Origin: Diadophis punctatus similis
Lineage: Eukaryota; Chordata; Lepidosauria; Squamata; Dipsadidae
Assembly (NCBI GenBank): GCA_023053685.1
Contig: JALIGW010000005.1
Location: 21,905,001-21,969,000 of the forward strand
Direction: 5' to 3'
Length of the DNA: 64,000 bases
Shown piece by piece: positions 11,161 through 24,998 of the stretch. The position numbers were made by a program, and so were the translations under genes. The first letter of the stretch is position 1. Each line of letters begins with the position of its first letter. The notes under the pieces were generated by a model that ran no database searches, had not been told where the DNA came from, and saw only the letters and a list, made by a program, of their open reading frames with translations.

Positions 11161-14100
11161 ATTTCATTTCATTTCATTTCATTTCATTTCATTTCATTTA
11201 TTTTATTTTATTTTATTTTATTTTATTTCATTTCATTTCATTTTATTTCAATTAAATTTAATTCAATTTAATTCTATTTTATTTTATTTTATTTTATTTT
11301 ATTTCAATTTCAATTTAATTCAATTTATTTTATTTTATTTCATTTCATTTTATTTCAATTAAATTTAAATCAATTTAATTCTATTTTATTTTATTTTATT
11401 TTATTTTATTTTATTTTATTTCAATTTCAATTTAATTCAATTCATTTCATTTCATTTCATTTCATTTCATTATTTTATTTTATTTCAATTTTATTTTATT
11501 TTATTATTTTATTATATTTTATTTTACTTTATTTCAATTTAATTTAATTTAATTTAAAAAAAATTTAATTTCATTTAATTTAATTTAATTTAATTTAATT
11601 TAATTTAATTTAATTTAATTTAATAATTTAATTTAATTTAATTTAATTTAATTTCATTTCATTTCATTTCATTTCATTTCATTTCATTTCATTTCATTTC
11701 ATTTCATTTCATTTCATTTCATTCTATTTTATTTTATTATTTTATTTCATTTCATTTCATTTCATTTCATTTCAATTTATTTTATTTTATTATTTTACTT
11801 TATTTTATTTTATTATTTTATTTTATTTTATTTTACTTTATTTCAATTTAATTTAATTTAATTTTTAAAAAATTTAATTTAATTTAATTTAATTTCATTT
11901 AATTTCATTTTATTCTATTCTATTTTATTATTTTATTTTATTTTATTTTATTTTATTTTATTTTATTATTTTATTATATTATTTTAGTTTAGTTTAGTTT
12001 AGTTTATTATTATTTTATTTTATTTTATTTTATTTTATTTCATTTCATTTCATTTCATTTCATTTCATTTCATTTCATTTTATTTTATTATTTTATTTTA
12101 TTTTATTTTATTTTATTTTATTTTATTATTTCATTTTATTCTATTTTATTTTATTATTTTATTTTATTTTATTTTATTTTATTTTATTTTATTTCATTTC
12201 ATTTCATTTCATTTCATTTCATTTCATTTCATTTCATTTTATTTCATTTTATTTCAATTAAATTTAATTAAATTTAATTCAATTTTATTTTATTTTATTT
12301 TATTTTATTTCAATTTCAATTTAATTCAATTCATTTCATTTCATTTCATTTCATTTTATTTCAATTAAATTTAAATCAATTTAATTCTATTTTATTTTAT
12401 TTTATTTTATTTTATTTTATTTTATTTCAATTTCAATTTAATTCAATTCATTTCATTTCATTTCATTTCATTTCATTTCAGTATTTTATTTTATTTCAAT
12501 TTTATTTTATTTTATTATTTTATTATATTTTATTTTACTTTATTTCAATTTAATTTAATTTAATTTAAAAAATTTTTAATTTAATTTAATTTAATTTAAT
12601 TTAATTTAATTTAATTTAATTTAATTTAATTTAATTTCATTTCATTTCATTTCATTTCATTTCATTTCATTTCATTTCATTTCATTTCATTTCATTTCAT
12701 TACATTCTATTTTATTTTATTATTTTATTTTATTTCATTTCATTTCATTTCATTTCAATTTATTTTATTTTATTATTTTACTTTATTTTATTTTATTATT
12801 TTATTTTATTTTATTTTACTTTATTTCAATTTAATTTAATTTAATTTTTTAAAAAATTAATTTAATTTAATTTAATTTAATTTAATTTAATTTAATTTTA
12901 TTTAATTTAATTTAATTTAATTTAATTTAATTTAATTTAATTTAATTTAATTTCATTTCATTTCATTTTATTCTATTCTATTTTATTATTTTATTTTATT
13001 TTATTTTATTTTATTTTATTATATTATTTTAGTTTAGTTTAGTTTAGTTTATTATTATTTTATTTTATTTTAATTTATTTCATTTCATTTCATTTCATTT
13101 CATTTCATTTATTTTATTTTATTTTATTTTATTTTATTTTATTTTATTTTATTTTATTTCATTTCATTTCATTTCATTTTATTTCAATTAAATTTAATTC
13201 AATTTAATTCTATTTTATTTTATTTTATTTTATTTTATTTCAATTTCAATTTAATTCAATTTATTTTATTTTATTTTATTTCATTTTATTTCAATTAAAT
13301 TTAAATCAATTTAATTCTATTTTATTTTATTTTATTTTATTTTATTTTATTTCAATTTCAATTTAATTCAATTCATTTCATTTCATTTCATTTCATTTCA
13401 TTATTTTATTTTATTTCAATATTATTTTTTTTTATTATTTTATTATATTTTATTTTACTTTATTTCAATTTAATTTAATTTAATTTAAAAAAATTTTAAT
13501 TTCATTTAATTTAATTTAATTTAATTTAATTTAATTTAATTTAATTTAATTTCATTTCATTTAATTTCATTTAATTTCATTTAATTTAATTTCATTTCAT
13601 TTCATTTCATTTCATTTCATTTCATTTCATTTCATTCTATTTTATTTTATTATTTTATTTTATTTCATTTCATTTCATTTCATTTCATTTATTTTATTTT
13701 ATTTTATTTTATTTTATTTTATTTCATTTCATTTCATTTTATTTCAATTAAATTTAATTCAATTTAATTCTATTTTATTTTATTTTATTTTATTTTATTT
13801 CAATTTCAATTTAATTCAATTCATTTCATTTCATTTCATTTCATTTCATTATTTTATTTTATTTCAATTTTATTTTATTTTATTATTTTATTATATTTTA
13901 TTTTACTTTATTTCAATTTAATTTAATTTAATTTAAAAAAATTTTAATTTCATTTAATTTCATTTAATTTCATTTAATTTCATTTAATTTCATTTAATTT
14001 AATTTAATTTAATTTAATTTAATTTAATTTAATTTAATTTAATTTAATTTCATTTCATTTCATTTCATTTCATTTCATTTCATTTCATTCTATTTTATTT

Positions 14101-14289
14101 TATTATTTTATTTTATTTCATTTCATTTCATTTCATTTCAATTTATTTTATTTTATTATTTTACTTTATTTTATTTTATTATTTTATTTTATTTTATTTT
14201 ACTTTATTTCAATTTAATTTAATTTAATTTAATTTAATTTAATTTAATTTCATTTCATTTCATTTCATTTCATTTCATTTCATTTCATT
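11161..14289 (+). repeat. C-type higher-order block, copy 2
   Basis: Homologous to 4706-7856. Matching markers are the ATTCC arrays (4631/11096), the T-run marker (about 7015/13420), A7T4-type dyads (7083/13487), dyads 7545/13936 and the following ATTCT/ATTCC marker (7881/14295), with offsets of 6.39-6.47 kb. The part 11161-12240, with its A8T3 dyad at 11555 and TAATAATTTAA slip near 11622, also matches 24999-25990 and 35214-36170. Confidence 0.8.
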
Positions 14290-17200
14290 TTATTCTATTC
14301 TATTCCATTATTTTATTTTATTTTATTTCATTTCATTTCATTTCATTTCAATTCAATTTATTTTATTTTATTTTATTATTTTATTTTATTTTATTTTATT
14401 ATTTTATTATATTTTATTTTACTTTATTTCAATTTAATTTAATTTAATTTTTAAAAAATTTAATTTAATTTAATTTAATTTCATTTCATTTCATTTCATT
14501 ATTTCATTTCATTTCATTTATTTTATTTTATTCTATTTTATTTTATTATTTTATTTTATTTTATTTTACTTTATTTCAATTTAATTTAATTTAATTTTTA
14601 AAAAATTTAATTTAATTTAATTTAATTTAATTTAATTTAATTTCATTTCATTTCATTTAATTTCATTTTATTCTATTCTATTTTATTATTTTATTTTATT
14701 TTATTTTATTTTATTTTATTTTATTTTATTATTTTATTATATTATTTTAGTTTAGTTTAGTTTAGTTTATTATTATTTTATTTTATTTTAATTTATTTTA
14801 TTTCATTTCATTTCATTTCATTTCATTTCATTTCATTTTATTTTATTTTATTTTATTTTATTTCATTTTATTTCAATTCATTTCATTTCACTTTATTTTA
14901 TTTTATTTTATTTCATTTCATTTCATTTCAATTCAATTTATTTTATTTTATTATTTTATTTTATTTTATTTTATTTTATTTTATTTTATTTTATTTTATT
15001 TTATTTTATTTTATTTTATTATTTCATTTTATTCTATTTTATTTTATTATTTTATTTTATTTTATTTTATTTTATTTTATTTTATTTTATTTTATTTCAT
15101 TTCATTTCATTTCATTTCATTTCATTTCATTTTATTTTATTTCATTTTATTTCAATTAAATTTAATTAAATTTAATTCAATTTTATTTTATTTTATTTTA
15201 TTTTATTTCAATTTCAATTTAATTCAATTCATTTCATTTCATTTCATTTTATTTCAATTTTATTTCATTTTTTTATTTATTTTAAATTTTATTTTATTTT
15301 ATTTTATTATTTTATTATATTTTATTTAATTTTATTTCAATTTAATTTAATTTAATTTTTAAAAAAATTAATTTAATTTAATTTAATTTAATTTAATTTA
15401 ATTTAATTTCATTTCATTTCATTTCATTTCATTATTTCATTTCATTTCATTTATTTTATTTTATTCTATTTCAATTTAATTCAATTTTATTTTATTTTAT
15501 TTTATTTTATTATTTTATTTTATTTTATTTCATTTCATTTCATTTCATTTCATTATTTTATTTTATTTTATTTTATTTTATTTTATTTTATTTTATTTCA
15601 ATTAAATTTAATTAAATTTAATTCAATTTTATTTTATTTTATTTTATTTTATTATTTTATTTTATTTCAATTTCAATTTAATTCAATTCATTTCATTTCA
15701 TTTCATTTTATTTTATTTCAATTTTATTTCATTTTATTTATTTATTTTAAATTTTATTTTATTTTATTTTTATTTTATTATATTTTATTTTACTTTATTT
15801 CAATTTAATTTAATTTAATTTTTAAAAAATTTAATTTAATTTAATTTAATTTAATTTAATTTAATTTAATTTATTTTAATTTAATTTAATTTAATTTCAT
15901 TTCATTTCATTTCATTTCATTTCATTTCATTTCATTTCATTTCATTTCATTTCATTTCATTTCATTCTATTTTATTTTATTATTTTATTTCATTTCATTT
16001 CATTTCATTTCATTTCAATTTATTTTATTTTATTATTTTACTTTATTTTATTTTATTATTTTATTTTATTTTATTTTACTTTATTTCAATTTAATTTAAT
16101 TTAATTTTTAAAAAATTTAATTTAATTTAATTTAATTTAATTTAATTTTATTCTATTCTATTTTATTATTTTATTTTATTTTATTTTATTTTATTTTATT
16201 TTATTTTATTATTTTATTATATTATTTTAGTTTAGTTTAGTTTAGTTTATTATTATTTTATTTTATTTTATTTTATTTTATTTCATTTCATTTCATTTCA
16301 TTTCATTTCATTTTATTTTATTTTATTATTTTATTTTATTTTATTTTATTTTATTTTATTTTATTATTTCATTTTATTCTATTTTATTTTATTATTTTAT
16401 TTTATTTTATTTTATTTTATTTTATTTCATTTCATTTCATTTCATTTCATTTCATTTCATTTCATTTCATTTCATTTCATTTCATTTTATTTCATTTTAT
16501 TTCAATTAAATTTAATTAAATTTAATTCAATTTTATTTTATTTTATTTTATTTTATTTCAATTTCAATTTAATTCAATTCATTTCATTTCATTTTATTTC
16601 AATTTTATTTCATTTTTTTATTTATTTTAAATTTTATTTTATTTTATTTTATTATTTTATTATATTTTATTTTACTTTATTTCAATTTAATTTAATTTAA
16701 TTTTTAAAAAATTTAATTTAATTTAATTTAATTTAATTTCATTTCATTTCATTTCATTTCATTTCATTTCATTTCATTTCATTATTTCATTTCATTTCAT
16801 TTATTTTATTTTATTCTATTTCAATTTAATTCAATTTTATTTTATTTTATTTTATTTTATTATTTTATTTTATTTCATTTCATTTCATTTCATTTCATTT
16901 CATTTCATTATTTTATTTTATTTTATTTTATTTTATTTTATTTTATTTCAATTAAATTTAATTAAATTTAATTCAATTTTATTTTATTTTATTTTATTTT
17001 ATTATTTTATTTTATTTTATTTCATTTCATTTCATTTCATTTCATTTCATTATTTCATTTTATTTTATTTTATTTTATTTCAATTTTATTTCATTTTATT
17101 TATTTATTTTAAATTTTATTTTATTTTATTTTTATTTTATTATATTTTATTTTACTTTATTTCAATTTAATTTAATTTAATTTTTAAAAAATTTAATTTA

Positions 17201-17929
17201 ATTTAATTTAATTTAATTTAATTTAATTTAATTTAATTTCATTTCATTTCATTTCATTTCATTTCATTTCATTTCATTTCATTTCTTTCATTTCATTTCA
17301 TTTCATTTTATTCTATTCTATTTTATTATTTTATTTTATTTTATTTCATTTCATTTCATTTCATTTCAATTCAATTTATTTTATTTTATTATTTTATTTT
17401 ATTTTATTTTATTTTATTTTATTTTATTTTATTATTTTATTATATTATTTTAGTTTAGTTTATTTTAGTTTATTATTATTTTATTTTATTTTAATTTATT
17501 TTATTTCATTTCATTTCATTTATTTTATTTTATTTCATTTCATTTCATTTTATTTCAATTAAATTTAATTCAATTTTATTTTATTTTATTTTATTTTATT
17601 TTATTTTATTTCAATTTCAATTTAATTCATTTCATTTCATTTCATTTCATTTCATTTTATTTCAATTTTATTTCATTTTATTTATTTATTTTAAATTTTA
17701 TTTTATTTTATTTTTATTTTATTATATTTTATTTTACTTTATTTCAATTTAATTTAATTTAATTCTTAAAAAAATTCATTTCATTTCATTTCATTTCATT
17801 TCATTTCATTTAATTTCATTTAATTTAATTTCATTTCATTTCATTTCATTTCATTTTATTCTATTCTATTTTATTATTTTATTTTATTTTATTTTATTTC
17901 ATTTTATTTTATTTTATTATTTTATTTTA
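14290..17929 (+). repeat. Mosaic of A-front, C-type and B-type modules
   Basis: It begins as an A unit (marker C at 14295; dyads near 14452 and 14599), then switches near 14660 to C-type sequence with a TTTAG quartet (G 14750-14765). Two rounds of modules follow with ATTATTTCATTTTATTCT near 15019 and 16363. An A7 dyad near 15360 recurs near 29014 and 40526. The ATTTCTTTC slip at 17281-17289 recurs near 26772 and 30351. Dyads also lie near 15825, 16109, 16703, 17183 and 17767. Confidence 0.7.
17281..17290 (+). repeat. ATTTC-TTTC slip, lineage marker
   Basis: One unit in an ATTTC tract has lost its A, giving TTTC. The identical lesion is at 26772-26780 and 30351-30360 within matching modules, which shows that these three modules descend from one mutated copy. 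Confidence 0.8.
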
Positions 17930-18075
17930 TTTTATTTTATTTTATTATTTTAGTTTATTTTAGTTTAGTTTATTATTATTTTATTTTAGATTATTTTATT
18001 TTATTTTATTTCATTATTTTATTATATTATTTTAGTTTAGTTTATTTTAGTTTATTATTATTTTATTTTATTTTA

Positions 18076-18095
18076 TTTTGTTTTGTTTTGTTTTG
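18076..18095 (+). repeat. TTTTG tract, 4 units
   Basis: G at 18080, 18085, 18090 and 18095. Matching tracts lie at 18554-18568 (3 units), 21524-21543 (4) and 22012-22031 (4). All follow a TTTAG/TATTATTA segment and precede CAGTTT repeats. They are the only multi-unit TTTTG tracts seen. Confidence 0.93.
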
Positions 18096-18238
18096 TTTTA
18101 TTTCAATTTAATTCAGTTTAATTCAGTTTAATTTAATTTTATTTATTTTATTTATTTCATTTCATTTCATTTCACTTTATTTTATTTTATTTTATTTCAA
18201 TTTAATTCAATTCTATTTTTTTATTTTATTTTATTTTA

Positions 18239-18431
18239 TTGTATTTTATTGTATTTTATTTTATTTTATTTTATTTTATTTTATTTTATTTTATTATTTT
18301 ATTTTATTTTATTTTATTTTATTTTATTTTATTTTATTTTATTTTATTTTATTTTATTTTATTTTATTTTATTTTATTTTATTATTTTATTTTATTATTT
18401 TATTTTATTTTATTATTTTAGTTTAGTTTAG
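18239..18431 (+). repeat. Long TTTTA tract with ATTGT units; spurious open frames
   Basis: A near-pure TTTTA tract, open in all three forward frames and reading as Phe-Tyr-Phe-Ile-Leu repeats. The nominal start is TTG, created by an ATTGT unit, and there is no ATG. The frames end at the first TTTAG cluster. The same tract and frames recur 3448 bp later at 21687-21894. I treat both as non-coding. Confidence 0.92.
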
Positions 18432-20234
18432 TTTAGTTTATTATTATTTTATTTTAGATTATTTTATTTTATTTTATTTCATTATTTTATTATATTATTT
18501 TAGTTTAGTTTATTTTAGTTTATTATTATTTTATTTTATTTTATTTTATTTTATTTTGTTTTGTTTTGTTTTATTTCAATTTAATTCAGTTTAATTCAGT
18601 TTAATTTAATTTTATTTATTTTATTTATTTCATTTCATTTCATTTCACTTTATTTTATTTTATTTTATTTCAATTTAATTCAATTCTATTTTTTTATTTT
18701 ATTTTATTTTATTTTATTTTATTGTATTGTATTTTATTTTATTTTATTTTATTTTATTTTATTTTATTTCATTTTATTTCATTTTATTTCAATTAAATTT
18801 AATTCAATTTAATTCAATTTTATTTTATTTTATTTTATTTTACTTTATTTCAATTTAATTTAATTTAATTTTTTAAAATTTTTATTTAATTTAATTTAAT
18901 TTAATTTAATTTAATTTAATTTAATTTCATTTAATTTCATTTCATTTCATTTCATTTCATTTCATTTCATTTCATTCTATTTTATTTTATTATTTTATTT
19001 TATTTCATTTCATTTCATTTCATTTCAATTCAATTTATTTTATTTTATTATTTTATTTTATTTTATTTTATTATTTTATTATATTATTTTAGTTTAGTTT
19101 ATTTTAGTTTATTATTATTTTATTTTATTTTAATTTATTTTATTTCATTTTATTTTATTTTATTTTATTATTTTATTTTAGTTTATTTTAGTTTATTATT
19201 ATTTTATTTTATTTTATTTTATTTTATTATTTTATTTCATTTCATTTCATTTCATTTCAATTTAATTTATTTCATTTTATTTTATTTCATTTCATTTCAT
19301 TTCATTTCATTTCATTTATTTTATTTTATTTTATTTCATTTCATTTTATTTCAATTAAATTTAATTCAATTTAATTCTATTTTATTTTATTTTATTTTAT
19401 TTTATTTCAATTTCAATTTAATTCAATTCATTTCATTTCATTTCATTTCATTTCATTTCATTTCATTATTTTATTTTATTTCAATTTTATTTTATTTTAT
19501 TATTTTATTATATTTTATTTTACTTTATTTCAATTTAATTTAATTTAATTTAAAAAATTTTTAATTTAATTTAATTTAATTCAATTTAATTTAATTTAAT
19601 TTAATTTAATTTCATTTAATTTCATTCTATTTTATTTTATTATTTTATTTTATTTCATTTCATTTCATTTCATTTCAATTTATTTTATTTTATTATTTTA
19701 CTTTATTTTATTTTATTATTTTATTTTATTTTATTTTACTTTATTTCAATTTAATTTAATTTAATTTTTAAAAAATTTAATTTAATTTAATTTAATTTAA
19801 TTTAATTTCATTTTATTTTATTTAATTTAATTTAATTTAATTTAATTTAATTTAATTTAATTTAATTTAATTTAATTTAATTTCATTTTATTCTATTCTA
19901 TTTTATTATTTTATTTTATTTCATTTCATTTCATTTCATTTCATTTCAATTCAATTTATTTTATTTTATTATTTTATTTTATTTTATTTTATTTTATTTT
20001 ATTTTATTTTATTTTATTTAATTATTTTATTATATTATTTTAGTTTAGTTTATTTTAGTTTATTATTATTTAATTTTATTTTAATTTAATTCAATTCATT
20101 TCATTTCATTTCATTTCATTATTTTATTTTATTTCAATTTTATTCTATTTTATTTTTATTTTATTATATTTTATTTTACTTTATTTCAATTTAATTTAAT
20201 TTAATATTTAAAAAAATTAATTTAATTTAATTTA

Positions 20235-20304
20235 ATTCAATTCAATTCAATTCAATTCAATTCAATTCAATTCAATTCAATTCAATTCAATTCAATTCAA
20301 TTCA
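20235..20304 (+). repeat. ATTCA tract, 14 units
   Basis: It follows an AATATTT-type dyad (near 20205) and ends in a single ATTCC before ATTTC. The second G-type unit has lost this segment. The downstream variant TTTACATTATTTC near 20605 is shared with about 42715 and 43680. Confidence 0.9.
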
Positions 20305-21377
20305 ATTCCATTTCATTTCATTTCATTTCATTTTATTCTATTTTATTTTATTATTTTATTTTATTTCATTTCATTTCAATTCAATTTATTTTATTATTTT
20401 ATTTTATTTTATTTCAATTTAATTCAATTTTATTTTATTTTATTTTATTTTATTATTTTATTTTATTTTATTTTATTTCATTTCATTTCATTTCATTTCA
20501 TTTCATTTCATTTTATTTTATTTTATTTTATTTCAATTTTATTTCATTTTATTTATTTATTTTAAATTTTATTTTATTTTATTTTTATTTTATTATATTT
20601 TATTTTACATTATTTCAATTTAATTTAATTTAATTTTTAAAAAAATTAATTTAATTTAATTTAATTTAATTTAATTTAATTTAATTTAATTTAATTTAAT
20701 TTAATTTAATTTCATTTCATTTCATTTCATTTCATTTCATTTCATTCTATTTTATTTTATTATTTTATTTTATTTTATTTATTTCATTTCATTTCATTTC
20801 ACTTTATTTTATTTTATTTTATTTCAATTTAATTCAATTCTATTTTTTTATTTTATTTTATTTTATTGTATTTTATTTTATTTTATTGTATTGTATTTTA
20901 TTTTATTTCAATTTAATTTAATTTAATTTAATTTAATTCAATTTAATTCATTTCATTTCATTTCATTTCATTTCATTTCATTTCATTTTATTTCATTTCA
21001 TTTCCTTTCATTTCATTTTATTTTACTTATTTATTTTAAATTGTATTTTTTTATTTTATTTTATTATTTTATTTTATTTTATTTCAGTTTAATTCAGTTT
21101 TATTTTATTTTATTTTATTATTTTATTTTATTTAAATTTAATTTAATTTAATTTAATTTAATTCATTTCATTTCATTTCATTTCATTTCATTTCAATTTA
21201 TTTTATTTTATTTTATTTCAATTTATTTCAATTTTATTCAATTTTATTTTATTTTATTTTATTTTATTATTTTATTTTATTTTATTTTATTTTATTTTAT
21301 TTTATTTTATTTTATTTTATTTTATTTTATTTTATTTTATTTTATTTTATTTTATTTTATTTTATTATTTTATTTTA

Positions 21378-23887
21378 TTTTATTTTATTTTATTATTTTA
21401 GTTTATTTTAGTTTAGTTTATTATTATTTTATTTTAGATTATTTTATTTTATTTTATTTCATTATTTTATTATATTATTTTAGTTTAGTTTATTTTAGTT
21501 TATTATTATTTTATTTTATTTTATTTTGTTTTGTTTTGTTTTGTTTTATTTCAATTTAATTCAGTTTAATTCAGTTTAATTTAATTTTATTTATTTTATT
21601 TATTTCATTTCATTTCATTTCACTTTATTTTATTTTATTTTATTTCAATTTAATTCAATTCTATTTTTTTATTTTATTTTATTTTATTGTATTTTATTGT
21701 ATTTTATTTTATTTTATTTTATTTTATTTTATTTTATTTTATTTTATTTCATTATTTTATTTTATTTTATTTTATTTTATTTTATTTTATTTTATTTTAT
21801 TTTATTTTATTTTATTTTATTTTATTTTATTTTATTTTATTTTATTATTTTATTTTATTATTTTATTTTATTTTATTATTTTAGTTTAGTTTAGTTTAGT
21901 TTATTATTATTTTATTTTAGATTATTTTATTTTATTTTATTTCATTATTTTATTATATTATTTTAGTTTAGTTTATTTTAGTTTATTATTATTTTATTTT
22001 ATTTTATTTTATTTTGTTTTGTTTTGTTTTGTTTTATTTCAATTTAATTCAGTTTAATTCAGTTTAATTTAATTTTATTTATTTTATTTATTTCATTTCA
22101 TTTCATTTCACTTTATTTTATTTTATTTTATTTCAATTTAATTCAATTCTATTTTTTTATTTTATTTTATTTTATTTTATTTTATTGTATTGTATTTTAT
22201 TTTATTTTATTTTATTTTATTTTATTTTATTTCATTTTATTTCATTTTATTTCAATTAAATTTAATTCAATTTAATTCAATTTTATTTTATTTTATTTTA
22301 TTTTACTTTATTTCAATTTAATTTAATTTAATTTTTTAAAATTTTTATTTAATTTTATTTAATTTAATTTAATTTAATTTAATTTAATTTAATTTAATTT
22401 AATTTCATTTCATTTCATTTCATTTCATTTCATTTCATTTCATTTCATTTCATTCTATTTTATTTTATTATTTTATTTTATTTCATTTCATTTCATTTCA
22501 TTTCAATTCAATTTATTTTATTTTATTATTTTATTTTATTTTATTTTATTATTTTATTATATTATTTTAGTTTAGTTTATTTTAGTTTATTATTATTTTA
22601 TTTTATTTTAATTTATTTTATTTCATTTTATTTTATTTTATTTTATTATTTTATTTTAGTTTATTTTAGTTTATTATTATTTTATTTTATTTTATTTTAT
22701 TTTATTTTATTATTTTATTTCATTTCATTTCATTTCATTTCAATTTAATTTATTTCATTTTATTTTATTTCATTTCATTTCATTTCATTTCATTTATTTT
22801 ATTTTATTTTATTTCATTTCATTTTATTTCAATTAAATTTAATTCAATTTAATTCTATTTTATTTTATTTTATTTTATTTTATTTCAATTTCAATTTAAT
22901 TCAATTCATTTCATTTCATTTCATTTCATTTCATTTCATTTCATTATTTTATTTTATTTCAATTTTATTTTATTTTATTTTATTATTTTATTATATTTTA
23001 TTTTACTTTATTTCAATTTAATTTAATTTAATTTTTAAAAAATTTAATTTAATTTAATTTAATTTAATTCAATTTAATTTAATTTAATTTAATTTAATTT
23101 AATTTAATTTAATTTAATTTAATTATTTCATTTCATTTCATTTCATTTCATTTCATTTCATTTCATTCTATTTTATTTTATTATTTTATTTTATTTTATT
23201 TATTTCATTTCATTTCATTTCACTTTATTTTATTTTATTTTATTTCAATTTAATTCAATTCTATTTTTTTATTTTATTTTATTTTATTGTATTTTATTTT
23301 ATTTTATTGTATTGTATTTTATTTTATTTCAATTTAATTTAATTTAATTTAATTTAATTCAATTTAATTCATTTCATTTCATTTCATTTCATTTCATTTC
23401 ATTTCATTTCATTTTATTTCATTTCATTTCATTTCATTTCATTTTATTTTACTTATTTATTTTAAATTGTATTTTTTTATTTTATTTTATTATTTTATTT
23501 TATTTTATTTCAGTTTAATTCAGTTTTATTTTATTTTATTTTATTATTTTATTTTATTTAAATTTAATTTAATTTAATTTAATTTAATTCATTTCATTTC
23601 ATTTCATTTCATTTCATTTCAATTTATTTTATTTTATTTTATTTCAATTTATTTCAATTTTATTCAATTTTATTTTATTTTATTTTATTTTATTATTTTA
23701 TTTTATTTTATTTTATTTTATTTTATTTTATTTTATTTTATTTTATTTTATTTTATTTTATTTTATTTTATTTTATTTTATTTTATTTTATTTTATTTTA
23801 TTATTTTATTTTATTATTTTATTTTATTTTATTTTATTTTATTATTTTAGTTTATTTTAGTTTAGTTTATTATTATTTTATTTTAGA
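21378..23887 (+). repeat. G-type higher-order unit, copy 2, shortened
   Basis: It matches 17930 onward at 3448 bp (TAGATTA 17987/21435, first TTTTG 18080/21528). The offset grows to 3458-3463 at the second TAGATTA/TTTTG pair and falls to 2421 by the CTATTTTTTT marker (20840/23261). About 1.03 kb including an ATTCA tract is therefore missing. It ends abruptly after the fifth TAGATTA (23884-23890), where A-type sequence begins. Confidence 0.85.
21687..21894 (+). repeat. Long TTTTA tract with spurious open frames, second copy
   Basis: The counterpart of 18239-18431, with one ATTTC unit (near 21748) inserted. The frames are again repeat artefacts: non-ATG starts, periodic hydrophobic translation, and closure at TTTAG. 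Confidence 0.92.
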
Positions 23888-24868
23888 TTATTTCATTTCA
23901 TTTTATTTCAATTTTATTTCATTTTATTTATTTATTTTAAATTTTATTCTATTTTATTTTATTTTATTTTATTTTATTTCAATTTCAATTTAATTCAATT
24001 TATTTTATTTTATTTCATTTCATTTTATTTCAATTAAATTTAAATAAAATTTAATTCAATTTTATTTTATTTTATTTTATTTTATTTTATTTTATTTTAT
24101 TTTATTTTATTTTATTTCAATTTCAATTTAATTCATTTCATTTCATTTCATTTCATTTCATTTCATTTCATTTCATTTCATTCTATTCTATTCTATTTTA
24201 TTATTTTATTTTATTTTATTTTATTTCATTTCATTTCATTTCAATTCAATTTATTTTATTTTATTATTTTATTTTATTTTATTTTATTTTATTATTTTAT
24301 TTTATTATTTTATTATATTATTTTAGTTTAGTTTATTTTAGTTTATTATTATTTAATTTAATTTTAATTTATTTTATTTCATTTTATTTCATTTCATTTC
24401 ATTTCATTTCATTTTATTTCAATTTAATTCAGTTTACTTCAGTTTAATTCAGTTTAATTTAATTTTATTTTATTTTATTTTATTTCAATTTAATTTAATT
24501 TAATTTAATTCATTTCATTTCATTTCATTTCATTTCATTTCATTTCATTTTAATTTAATTTATTTCATTTTATTTCATTTCATTTCATTTCACGTTATTT
24601 TATTTTATTTTATTTTATTTCAATTTATTTCAATTTAATTCAATTTTATTTTATTTTATTATTTTATTTCATTTCAGTTCATTTCATTTATTTTATTTTA
24701 TTTTATTTCATTTCATTTTATTTCAATTAAATTTAATTAAATTTAATTCTATTTTATTTTATTTTATTTTATTTTATTTTATTTTATTTTTATTTTATTA
24801 TATTTTATTTTACTTTATTTCAATTTAATTTAATTTAATATTTAAAAAATTTAATTTAATTTAATTTA

Positions 24869-24928
24869 ATTCAATTCAATTCAATTCAATTCAATTCAAT
24901 TCAATTCAATTCAATTCAATTCAATTCA
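24869..24928 (+). repeat. ATTCA tract, 12 units
   Basis: It follows an AATATTT dyad (near 24839) and leads directly into ATTCC. Its counterpart in the second duplication copy has 17 units. Confidence 0.92.
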
Positions 24929-24998
24929 ATTCCATTCCATTCCATTCCATTCCATTCCATTCCATTCCATTCCATTCCATTCCATTCCATTCCATTCC
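24929..24998 (+). repeat. ATTCC tract, 14 units
   Basis: A perfect array followed by a few ATTTC units and a T8 run, the same exit as at 32036 and 35214. Confidence 0.93.

Larger units (their letters stand above)
17930..21377 (+). repeat. G-type higher-order unit, copy 1
   Basis: It is distinguished by motifs found almost nowhere else: TTTTG x4 (18076-18095) and x3 (18554-18568), ATTGT units (G 18241, 18251, 18724, 18729, 20868, 20888, 20893) and TAGATTA (17987, 18455). Within it a segment of about 470-480 bp is tandemly duplicated (TAGATTA offset 468, TTTTG offset 478). The next copy starts 3448 bp downstream. Unlike that copy it keeps an ATTCA-bearing segment at about 19.6-20.65 kb. Confidence 0.87.

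Noticed and set aside
18239..18431. Two overlapping 60-residue open frames rich in Phe, Tyr, Ile and Leu
   Set aside because: They are TTTTA repeats read in frames without stops. They start at TTG, not ATG, overlap in two frames with the same composition, and end at the first TTTAG cluster. A membrane-protein reading of the hydrophobic translation has no support.
21687..21894. Two overlapping 65-residue open frames
   Set aside because: Same artefact in the duplicated G-type unit; conservation comes from the 3448-bp duplication, not from coding selection.
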